From assembly GCF_002917885.1 (NCBI RefSeq), contig NZ_PQNY01000004.1, forward strand, positions 124,001-188,000: a stretch of 64,000 nt of DNA, written 5' to 3'. Every line of letters starts with the position of its first letter. The first letter of the stretch is position 1. This stretch comes from Flavobacterium croceum DSM 17960 (GTDB lineage Bacteria; Bacteroidota; Bacteroidia; Flavobacteriales; Flavobacteriaceae). Of the stretch, positions 54,668 through 61,319 are shown piece by piece. A program made the translations under genes and the position numbers. The notes under the pieces were generated by a model. That model was not told where the DNA came from, did not search any database, and worked only from the letters and a program-made list of their open reading frames with translations.

Positions 54668-54751
54668 GGTTTAACAATGCCTATTTTGGGTTACAAACAA
54701 AAAAATTAAGGTTACAAAGTCCAATTTTTAGGTCTACAACCCCATTTTTTA
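54668..54751. repeat. Four direct repeats with an exact 21-bp period
   Basis: Units begin at 54668 (GGTTTAACAA), 54689 (GGTTACAAAC), 54710 (GGTTACAAAG) and 54731 (GGTCTACAAC). Each is followed by an A/T-rich stretch that brings the next GGT two helix turns away. They fill the gap between the gene at 54166 and the hydrolase gene. Further downstream AACCTAAAAC (54801) and AACCCTAAAAC (54822) are also about 21 bp apart. Regularly phased repeats of this kind usually bind a regulator cooperatively. Confidence 0.7.
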
Positions 54752-54862
54752 CCCAAAAACCCGCAAAAATGCAGTAAAAAACCCCAAGTGAATAGTTTAA
54801 AACCTAAAACTTTAATTTTTTAACCCTAAAACATATTTGTTAAATCTAAAAAACATAAAAAC

Positions 54863-55420
54863 ATGAGTAAAGAAAACCTTGAAAAAAACTACAGTTGGCT
54901 TAAAACAGCAACAGTAACCAAAATGATAGAAGAAGCCCTACGCTATTATGGTATAAAAGAGAGTTATGGCAAAGCAAACAACCCTACTATTATGGCGTGG
55001 GCAAAAAGCCTAGGGCAAGAAGTAAAACAAATATATGTAGCCGATAGCATACCATGGTGCGGTTTATTTATGGGTATAGTAGCCAAAAACGCAGGCAAAG
55101 AAGTAGTAAAATCGCCCCTATGGGCACTCAATTGGGGTAACTTTGGTAGTTATACCGCTACACCTATGTTTGGCGATGTACTCACCTTTGTACGAATTAC
55201 CGAAAACGGAACCAAAGCAGGGCATGTAGGTTTGTATATTGGTGAAGATGTAGATTGTTATCATGTTTTGGGCGGTAATCAAAGCGACAAAGTATGTATA
55301 ACAAGAATACAAAAAAGCAGACTCTATGTAGCCCGAAGACCTCAATACAACAACCAACCTAGTTGTGTAAAAAAAGTAAAATTGCCAGCAAATGGTAATA
55401 TCTCGCAAAATGAAAGCTAA
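54863..55420 (+). CDS. TIGR02594-type CHAP/NlpC-like cell-wall hydrolase without signal peptide
   Basis: A 185-residue protein with the layout of a CHAP/NlpC-type cysteine amidase or endopeptidase: the nucleophile Cys66 in SIPWCGLFMG, His121 in AGHVGLYIGED and Asn139 in LGGNQSDKV. ALRYYGIKE near the start and LYVARRP near the end match the TIGR02594 group, which is often phage- or tailocin-associated. There is no Sec signal, lipobox or sorting domain, so it must leave by lysis, by a dedicated route, or act inside. A possible -7 box CATATTTG lies at 54832-54839. Confidence 0.85.
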   Translation: MSKENLEKNYSWLKTATVTKMIEEALRYYGIKESYGKANNPTIMAWAKSLGQEVKQIYVADSIPWCGLFMGIVAKNAGKEVVKSPLWALNWGNFGSYTATPMFGDVLTFVRITENGTKAGHVGLYIGEDVDCYHVLGGNQSDKVCITRIQKSRLYVARRPQYNNQPSCVKKVKLPANGNISQNES

Positions 55421-55475
55421 TACTTAACAGCAACAATGATGAAAAAAATAATTAAAATAAAAACACTCTAGTTAC

Positions 55476-55616
55476 CCAATAGCGCGGACTTGCAATCCGT
55501 ATTACATAAACAAAAAATAAAAGCCCTGTAAACGCCGTACTTCTTTTACTAGTATACAAAATCAATCTATAAATTTAAAAATTTTACAGCCACGGATTGC
55601 AAATCCGCACTATTGG
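55476..55616. repeat. Inverted pair of REP-like palindromic sequences
   Basis: The 25-bp sequences at 55476-55500 and 55592-55616 are inverted copies with two mismatches. Each arm is itself a small hairpin (GGATT-GCA-AATCC in the right arm, GCGGA...TCCGT in the left). The GCGGACTTGCAATCCG core resembles REP sequences that accompany IS200-like RAYT transposases in Bacteroidota. No transposase gene is in the window. The 91-bp interior is unrelated AT-rich DNA. Confidence 0.8.
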
Positions 55617-55687
55617 ACACTACTTTTTAAATATGAAAATTTACTAAAAATAGATAGTCTAAGTTAGTTCGTTTTTATTCATTTTCT

Positions 55688-55721
55688 ATCCCAAATACAG
55701 TGTTGTGTATTTGGGATTTTT
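55688..55721 (+). terminator. Hairpin terminator upstream of the haemoglobin gene
   Basis: ATCCCAAATACA (55688-55699) and TGTATTTGGGAT (55706-55717) make a perfect 12-bp stem with a 6-nt loop followed by TTTT and ATTTT. It would end transcription from the hydrolase gene, past the REP pair. Confidence 0.85.
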
Positions 55722-55732
55722 ATTTTACAAAA

Positions 55733-55775
55733 ATGATATATATCAACGTATTGAAACGGGAATCGTGTAACTTTG
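55733..55775 (+). promoter_or_regulatory. FNR/CRP-like box and -7 element of the truncated haemoglobin gene
   Basis: ATGAT-ATAT-ATCAA (55733-55746) matches the FNR half-site pattern TTGAT-N4-ATCAA at nine of ten defined bases. TAACTTTG (55768-55775) is an exact TAnnTTTG. With transcription starting near 55780 the palindrome is centred at about -41, where class II activators of this family bind. The -33 TTTG is missing, as expected if an activator supplies that contact. Confidence 0.65.
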
Positions 55776-55794
55776 TGCTTTATTTTTAAAAAAT

Positions 55795-56175
55795 ATGCAA
55801 GACATACAAACACAAGAAGACATCTATAAAGTTGTAGATGAATTTTACAAAAAACTATTTGCCGATGAGCGCATTAGTTACATATTTACAGACGTAATTC
55901 CTGTAGATCAAAAACTAGAAGAACATTTGCAAATGCTTGTAAAATTTTGGTCGCAAGCCATATTGGGTACAGGAGGTTATTTTAATAATATGACACAAAT
56001 ACATTTGGATGTGCACAACAAATCGGCACTATCAAAAGAGTTGTTTACTATATGGTTAGAACATTTTGAAGCCGCTATAAATGAAAACTTTGAAGGCTTT
56101 AATGGCGAACGTATGAAAAACATGGCACACAATTTATCTACAATTATGCAAATTAAAATAGCTCAAAACAAGTAA
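55795..56175 (+). CDS. Truncated haemoglobin (group III type)
   Basis: A 126-residue globin of the 2-over-2 truncated kind. Features of group III are visible: the start IQTQEDIYKVVDEFYKKLFAD, FTDVIPVDQKLEEHLQMLVKFW with the Trp of helix E/F, and HLDVHNKSALSKELFTIWLEHF, which contains the proximal His. Group III globins have been linked to microaerobic life and defence against nitric oxide. The FNR-like box upstream fits regulation by oxygen or NO. Confidence 0.9.
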   Translation: MQDIQTQEDIYKVVDEFYKKLFADERISYIFTDVIPVDQKLEEHLQMLVKFWSQAILGTGGYFNNMTQIHLDVHNKSALSKELFTIWLEHFEAAINENFEGFNGERMKNMAHNLSTIMQIKIAQNK

Positions 56176-56435
56176 ATAATTAGTAATCTAAAAATTTTAC
56201 TCGTGTTTTAATTTTAATTTAATAAAAATTACTCTTTTTTAAGTAATACCGAATACAAAACAGTATTAATATTGTAACTTAGCTCTATAGTAAGCATTTA
56301 TGAAAGGATTAATTATACAAAGTATAACTAGAAATGAGTAGTTCAAATTTTTTGGTAAACTATACTTTTCTAGCAAAATTACTACCGATAAAAACTACCA
56401 ATCATATACTGTTTAAAAAATAGATTTTAGATACT

Positions 56436-57494
56436 ATGAATATTAAAATTACAGGATCAGGAAGTTATATTCCTACCCAAACAGTGACCAACTTAGATTT
56501 TGCTAAGCATGAATTCCTTAACGAAGATGGCTCTCCATTTCCATACCCAAACGAGGTGGTTGCAGAAAAGTTTTTAGAAATTACCGGAATTCAAGAACGC
56601 CGCTACGTTACCGATAATTTATTAGCATCAGATATTGCATCGATTGCGGCTAAAAAAGCAATAGAAGATGCCAAGATAGATCCAGAAACACTCGATTATA
56701 TCATATTTGCACACAACTTTGGAAATGTAAAACAAGGCGCTATACAAACCGATATTTTGCCAAGTCTTGCTAGTCGAGTAAAACACGATTTAAAAATAAA
56801 AAACCCAAAATGCGTAGCCTACGATATTCTTTTTGGTTGCCCAGGTTGGGTAGAAGGCGTTATACAAGCTCAAGCCTACATTAAAGCAGGTATGGCAAAA
56901 AAATGCTTGGTAATTGGTGCCGAAACACTATCGAGGGTAGTCGATATTCACGATAGAGATAGTATGATTTATTCTGATGGTGCTGGCGCAACAATTATTG
57001 AAGCTACAGATGAAGAAGGTGGCATATTATCGCACGAGTCGGCTACTTTTGCACACGATGAAGCCTATTATTTATACTTTGGAAATTCATTTAATACTTC
57101 TCACGATCCAGATGTGCGCTATATAAAAATGTATGGTAGAAAAATTTATGAATTTGCACTAAGCAATGTTCCAAAAGCCATGAAAGAATGCTTAGATAAA
57201 AGCGGTATAGATATCTCGGAAGTAAAAAAAGTACTTATTCATCAAGCCAACGAAAAAATGGATGAAGCTATTATTCATCGTTTTTTTAAACAATACAAAC
57301 AAACACCACCCGAGGGCATAATGCCTATGAGTATACACGAATTGGGCAATTCTAGTGTGGCTACTGTTCCTACGCTGTATGATTTATTGGTAAAAGGCAA
57401 AATAGAAAATCAACAACTCCACAAAGGTGACGTTGTTATTTTTGCTTCTGTAGGCGCTGGTATGAATATTAATGCTTTTGTATACAAAATGTAA
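56436..57494 (+). CDS. Beta-ketoacyl-ACP synthase III family protein (FabH-like)
   Basis: FabH-type enzymes condense an acyl-CoA starter with malonyl-ACP. The 352-residue protein keeps the thiolase-fold catalytic triad: Cys135 in FGCPGWVEG, His269 in LIHQANEKM and Asn305 in LGNSSVATVP. It is longer than FabH by an N-terminal insertion (NEDGSPFPYPNEVVAEKF) and its Cys motif is not the usual ACAGF, so it is a paralogue whose starter unit is not known. The 260-bp region before it is AT-rich and I see no clear promoter there. It is separated by 97 bp from the methyltransferase gene. Confidence 0.87.
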   Translation: MNIKITGSGSYIPTQTVTNLDFAKHEFLNEDGSPFPYPNEVVAEKFLEITGIQERRYVTDNLLASDIASIAAKKAIEDAKIDPETLDYIIFAHNFGNVKQGAIQTDILPSLASRVKHDLKIKNPKCVAYDILFGCPGWVEGVIQAQAYIKAGMAKKCLVIGAETLSRVVDIHDRDSMIYSDGAGATIIEATDEEGGILSHESATFAHDEAYYLYFGNSFNTSHDPDVRYIKMYGRKIYEFALSNVPKAMKECLDKSGIDISEVKKVLIHQANEKMDEAIIHRFFKQYKQTPPEGIMPMSIHELGNSSVATVPTLYDLLVKGKIENQQLHKGDVVIFASVGAGMNINAFVYKM

Positions 57495-57497
57495 TTT

Positions 57498-57583
57498 TTG
57501 TTTCAGGTTTCAGGTTTTAAGTTCCATGTAAAATCACTATTTTTACCAACTGTTTTCAACTTGAAACATTAAACTTGAAACAA
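57498..57583. repeat. Inverted repeat of GTTTCAAGTTT type between the FabH-like and methyltransferase genes
   Basis: The 26-bp segments 57498-57523 and 57558-57583 are inverted copies of the form TTGTTTCA-GTTT---GTTT-AAGTT with about five mismatches. The spacer is 34 bp. It lies 8 bp before the methyltransferase start. The sequence style is that of common flavobacterial intergenic repeats. Confidence 0.65.
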
Positions 57584-57591
57584 TTTCTATA

Positions 57592-58119
57592 ATGTACGAA
57601 AAAACTTTTCCAAATAAACGCTTTAAGCACACATTAGAATTTTTACAAAAGCACGTAACAACTTCAGAAACTATACTTGATTTGGGCGTTTCAAATCCGT
57701 TTTCAAAAATAATGGAAGAAAACGGGTATAAAGTTATCAATACAAAAGGCGAAGATCTCGACAACAACCAAACTGCTTTGCAAACCGAAGAATATTCGGT
57801 TTTTACTGCCTTTGAAATATTTGAACATTTACTCAACCCTTACACGGTTTTGCAAAATGTAAAAGCCGATAAAATTTTAATTTCGATACCCTTACGCTTG
57901 TGGTTTTCTCCTGCATATAGAAGTAAAACCGACATGTGGGACAGACATTATCATGAATTTGAAGACTGGCAACTCGATTGGCTTTTGGAAAAAACAGGAT
58001 ATAAAATTATAGATCGATTAAAGTTTACACATCCTGTAAAAAAACTAGGTTTTAGACCCTTACTACGCTATTTTACACCAAGATATTATATGGTTTATGC
58101 CGTTCGAGAAAATAGATAA
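57592..58119 (+). CDS. Class I SAM-dependent methyltransferase
   Basis: A 175-residue methyltransferase-fold protein. ETILDLGVSNPFSKIMEENG gives the SAM-binding glycine-rich motif I in a slightly degenerate form (DLGVSNP where DxGxG is usual), followed by VINTKGEDLD (motif II acidic end) and FTAFEIFEHLLNP (motif IV). The target is unknown. A family 2 glycosyltransferase gene follows 26 bp later, so it may modify a glycan or lipid. Confidence 0.8.
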   Translation: MYEKTFPNKRFKHTLEFLQKHVTTSETILDLGVSNPFSKIMEENGYKVINTKGEDLDNNQTALQTEEYSVFTAFEIFEHLLNPYTVLQNVKADKILISIPLRLWFSPAYRSKTDMWDRHYHEFEDWQLDWLLEKTGYKIIDRLKFTHPVKKLGFRPLLRYFTPRYYMVYAVRENR

Positions 58120-58145
58120 TAGAATAAAGAAAAAGACTTTATCTA

Positions 58146-58994
58146 ATGAACTATTACGTTATTATTCCTACATACAACGAAGAAAAATTTATTGCTCTAA
58201 CGCTTCAATCGTTGGTAGAACAAACCGTTTTGCCTACAAAAATTGTTGTGGTGAATGATAATTCTACCGATAGAACTCCAGAAATTGTTTCTGAGTTTGT
58301 TTCGAATTATTCATTTATTTCATTAATAAACAAAACATCAAATGCGATTCATTTACCCGGAAGCAAAGTAATTCAAGCCTTTCATGAAGGCGAAAAAAAC
58401 ATTGATGACAACTATGATATTATTGTAAAAGTAGATGCCGATTTGATATTTCCTAATCATTATTTTGAAACCATCATCAACCATTTCAAAATGGATAACC
58501 AAATTGGTATGGTTGGCGGATTTTGCTATATTGAAAAAGAAGGTAAATGGGTTTTGGAAAATTTAACCGATAAAGACCATATTCGTGGTGCATTAAAAGC
58601 GTACAGAAAAGAAACGTTTAAGCAAATTGGAGGTTTGAAACCAAATATGGGTTGGGATACTGTTGATGAATTACTCTGTAAATATTATAATTGGAAGGTT
58701 GTTACCGATGAAAGTTTGCACGTAAAACACCTCAAACCAACAGGCGCAAGCTACAACCAAACTGCTAGATTTAAACAAGGAGAGGCTTTTTACACGTTGG
58801 GATATGGATTTTTTATCACAGCTATTGCTTCTTTAAAACTTGCTATGCGTAAAGGCAAACCATTGTTGTTTTTAGATTACATAAAAGGTTTTTGGAAAGC
58901 AAAATCATCTAAAAAACCACTTTTAGTTACAGAAGAACAAGCAAAATTTATTAGAGCTTACCGCTGGAAAAAAATAAAAGAGAAGTTGTTTTAA
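58146..58994 (+). CDS. Family 2 glycosyltransferase
   Basis: A 282-residue GT-A fold glycosyltransferase: start VIIPTYNEEKFIALTLQSLV, nucleotide-binding VVVNDNSTDRTPEI, the metal-binding DxD-type VKVDADLIFP (about 96-105) and GGLKPNMGWDTVDELLCKYY (acceptor and catalytic-base region). There is no transmembrane anchor of note beyond a hydrophobic segment near 225-245. It is probably co-transcribed with the methyltransferase upstream, and adds a sugar to an unknown acceptor. Confidence 0.9.
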   Translation: MNYYVIIPTYNEEKFIALTLQSLVEQTVLPTKIVVVNDNSTDRTPEIVSEFVSNYSFISLINKTSNAIHLPGSKVIQAFHEGEKNIDDNYDIIVKVDADLIFPNHYFETIINHFKMDNQIGMVGGFCYIEKEGKWVLENLTDKDHIRGALKAYRKETFKQIGGLKPNMGWDTVDELLCKYYNWKVVTDESLHVKHLKPTGASYNQTARFKQGEAFYTLGYGFFITAIASLKLAMRKGKPLLFLDYIKGFWKAKSSKKPLLVTEEQAKFIRAYRWKKIKEKLF

Positions 58995-59013
58995 AACTAA
59001 AGTTTATAACTAT

Positions 59014-59631
59014 TTAGTAGTTTGATGTTTTTTCTAAAGATTTTTCTAATCGCTTGTAACAACCCAGTAACAACATATCGCTAGAAGTGGTAAAATTCAC
59101 ATCAGAAGTCGTTCCTTTGGATATTGTGCTGGTTCCTGTTGCCGATTTTGTATAAATTTTTTGTAGCGTATTTAAGTCGTAGATCTCTAGCGTTAAAGTT
59201 GCACTATTTTCTTTTTGTTTGTAATAATTGGAAGTTCCGTCAATATCTATAGTGCCTGCTTGGTTTTGTTGTTTGTTTGAATATAAGTTTACTACATAAT
59301 CAAATTGTGATGCTCCTTTTTTGATGGTTTTTAATGTTTCTAAATCTAAAACAGAAGAAATAGTATTGGGTATCAAAACCGTTTTATCTGTGTGAATATA
59401 ACTGTATCTGTCTGCTATTTTTGAGGTTAAAAAAGCATCTAGTTTCTGTTGCAATTTTATATCTAAGCTACTTTTGGTGTGCACCTCATTAAGTAACCAT
59501 TTGCCTTTTGTAAAATCTACACCTACACTAGGCCCGTTAGAAAGCAGTGAATAGTGTGGAAAACTACAGCCCTGTAGTACTTCCATGACAATAAAGAGCA
59601 AAAGAATAGGTGTTTGACCAGTTATTTTCAT
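59014..59631 (-). CDS. Lipoprotein of unknown function
   Basis: With the ATG at 59631 the protein has 205 residues and a lipoprotein signal (MKITGQTPILLLFIVMEVLQ followed by GC, lipobox LQGC). The mature part is beta-strand rich with Ser/Thr-rich repeats and a conserved-looking GASQFDYVVNLYSN segment. It may be a component of the outer or inner membrane surface. The frame stays open 24 codons upstream, but those codons fall in a dispersed intergenic repeat (59653-59740), so the longer start is rejected. It converges on the glycosyltransferase gene. Confidence 0.75.
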   Translation of the reverse strand: MKITGQTPILLLFIVMEVLQGCSFPHYSLLSNGPSVGVDFTKGKWLLNEVHTKSSLDIKLQQKLDAFLTSKIADRYSYIHTDKTVLIPNTISSVLDLETLKTIKKGASQFDYVVNLYSNKQQNQAGTIDIDGTSNYYKQKENSATLTLEIYDLNTLQKIYTKSATGTSTISKGTTSDVNFTTSSDMLLLGCYKRLEKSLEKTSNY

Positions 59632-59652
59632 TAAAATACATTTTACAATTAT

Positions 59653-59740
59653 GAATGCGTTAGGGATAGTAGCGACATCCTTTTGTGTAGAGAAGCGAAA
59701 CAAAAGATACAGCGAATAGCCCGACCTGTTAGGGTAACGC
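59653..59740. repeat. Dispersed flavobacterial intergenic repeat
   Basis: On the minus strand it reads GTTACCCTAACAGGTCGGG, then a CTTTTGT/ACAAAAGGAT hairpin (plus strand 59677-59686 with 59700-59708), then GCTACTATCCCTAACGC. The ends are related by inverted GTTAGGG sequences. I recall elements with these ends and this central hairpin from many Flavobacterium genomes. This is memory and not a search result. Confidence 0.6.
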
Positions 59741-59784
59741 CAAAAATATAAATAATTATTGCAAAATAACTCATAACTTCTTTC

Positions 59785-59792
59785 TATTTTTG
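59785..59792 (+). promoter_or_regulatory. -7 promoter box of the mlaE-mlaF operon (TATTTTTG)
   Basis: Exact TAnnTTTG match 17 bp before the mlaE ATG. A TTG at 59759-59761 is 23 bp upstream, slightly long for the -33 spacing. Confidence 0.5.
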
Positions 59793-59808
59793 CCCATATT
59801 TTATTGCT

Positions 59809-60558
59809 ATGATGTTGGTGCGCTATTTATCGCAAATTGGAAAATACTTTATTATGTTGGCCGAAATTTTTAAAAAGCCAACCAAATGGTCTGTTATGCG
59901 CGGACTTGTTTTTAAGGAAATTGATGATTTGATTATTGACTCATTGGGTATTGTTTCTTTTATCTCATTTTTTGTGGGTGGTGTAGTTTCTATACAAACA
60001 GCGCTGAATCTTACCAATCCGTTAATTCCAAAATATTTAATTGGTTTTGCTACACGCCAATCGGTTGTGTTGGAATTTGCGCCAACTTTTATTTCTATTA
60101 TCATGGCCGGAAAAATGGGTTCGTTTATTACTTCTAGTATTGGCACGATGCGGGTTACAGAACAAATAGATGCACTAGAGGTTATGGGTGTAAATTCGCT
60201 TAATTATTTAGTGTTTCCAAAGCTTATTGCATTGCTTCTTTTTCCTTTTGTGATAGGCATTGCTATGTTTTTAGGTATTTTGGGCGGTTGGCTCGGTGGG
60301 GTTTACGGCGGATTTTTGAGTAGTTCGGAATTTATACAAGGACTTCAGTCGGAATTTGTACCTTTTCATATTGTTTATGCTTTTATTAAAACTGTAATTT
60401 TTGCTTTAATTTTGGCTACAATACCTTCTTTTCATGGCTATTACATGAAAGGTGGCGCACTCGAAGTAGGTAAAGCGAGTACTGTATCGTTTGTGTGGAC
60501 TTCGGTTATTATTATATTGGCTAATTATATTTTAACGCAACTCCTTTTAGCATCATGA
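59809..60558 (+). CDS. mlaE: MlaE family lipid ABC transporter permease
   Basis: MlaE forms the membrane channel of the Mla (MCE) ABC transporter that moves phospholipids between the inner and outer membranes. The 249-residue protein has the MlaE signatures FVGGVVSIQTALNL, APTFISIIMAGKMGS and GTMRVTEQIDALEVMGVN, plus five hydrophobic helices. Its stop overlaps the ATPase start by 4 bp (ATGA), so the two subunits are translationally coupled. Confidence 0.93.
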   Translation: MMLVRYLSQIGKYFIMLAEIFKKPTKWSVMRGLVFKEIDDLIIDSLGIVSFISFFVGGVVSIQTALNLTNPLIPKYLIGFATRQSVVLEFAPTFISIIMAGKMGSFITSSIGTMRVTEQIDALEVMGVNSLNYLVFPKLIALLLFPFVIGIAMFLGILGGWLGGVYGGFLSSSEFIQGLQSEFVPFHIVYAFIKTVIFALILATIPSFHGYYMKGGALEVGKASTVSFVWTSVIIILANYILTQLLLAS

Positions 60559-61319
60559 TAGAAGTAAAAAATGTAAAAAAATCTTTTAATGGTGTAGAAG
60601 TTCTTAAAGGTATATCTACCACTTTTGAAACAGGAAAAACAAACCTAATTATAGGGCAGAGCGGTTCTGGCAAAACGGTTTTATTGAAATCGTTACTAGG
60701 TATTCATACACCCGACTCGGGTACAATTTCTTTTGATGGAAGAATTTATTCGGAGCTTACCGACGACGAACGTAGAGATTTACGTACAGAAATAGGTATG
60801 GTGTTTCAGGGTAGCGCCCTTTTTGACAGCATGACTGTAGAAGAAAATGTTGCTTTTCCGTTGAAAATGTTTACCAACAAAACAATTGCCGAAATTAAAG
60901 AAAGAGTAGATTTTGTAATAGACAGGGTTCATTTAGAAAATGCCCATACAAAAAAACCATCAGAAATATCGGGCGGAATGCAAAAGCGTGTTGCTATTGC
61001 TCGTGCTATAGTAAATAACCCAAAATACTTATTTTGTGATGAGCCTAACTCGGGCTTAGATCCAAAAACTTCGATTGTAATAGACAATCTTATTCAAGAA
61101 ATTACCGAAGAATATAATATTACTACTGTAATAAACACACACGATATGAACTCTGTAATGGAGATAGGCGAAAAAATTGTTTTTCTTAAACAAGGTGTGC
61201 TTGCGTGGGAAGGAAGTAAAAGAGAAATATTCAAAACCGATAACGCTGCGGTTACCGATTTTGTATATTCGTCTAATTTATTTAAAAAAATTCGCGAAGC
61301 GCAAAACAAAGAGGTTTAG
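60555..61319 (+). CDS. mlaF: MlaF-type ABC transporter ATP-binding protein
   Basis: The ATPase partner of MlaE. The 254-residue protein has Walker A GQSGSGKTVLL (about 33-43), the signature SGGMQKRVAIARAI and Walker B YLFCDEPNSGLDP. SGGMQKR in place of SGGQQQR is typical of MlaF proteins. The MCE-domain subunit (MlaD) expected next is absent: a T9SS gene converges instead, with stop codons that overlap (the TAG of this gene at 61317-61319 and the TAA of the other at 61316-61318). Confidence 0.92.
   Translation: MIEVKNVKKSFNGVEVLKGISTTFETGKTNLIIGQSGSGKTVLLKSLLGIHTPDSGTISFDGRIYSELTDDERRDLRTEIGMVFQGSALFDSMTVEENVAFPLKMFTNKTIAEIKERVDFVIDRVHLENAHTKKPSEISGGMQKRVAIARAIVNNPKYLFCDEPNSGLDPKTSIVIDNLIQEITEEYNITTVINTHDMNSVMEIGEKIVFLKQGVLAWEGSKREIFKTDNAAVTDFVYSSNLFKKIREAQNKEV

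Larger units (their letters stand above)
55421..55794. other. 374-bp gene-free stretch
   Basis: It holds no plausible gene. It contains an inverted pair of REP-like sequences (55476-55616), a hairpin terminator (55688-55721), an FNR-like palindrome (55733-55746) and the -7 box of the haemoglobin gene (55768-55775). The rest is AT-rich without further structure that I can see. Confidence 0.8.

Noticed and set aside
55470-55620. A tRNA gene or CRISPR-like repeat at the GGATTTGCAATCC sequences
   Set aside because: No cloverleaf or CCA end can be drawn, and there are only two copies, in inverted orientation, so they are REP-like palindromes.
56336-56435. A promoter directly upstream of the FabH-like gene
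   Set aside because: The best candidates (TACTTTTC near 56363 with TTTG at 56351) have a spacer of only 8 bp, far from the 19-21 bp needed.
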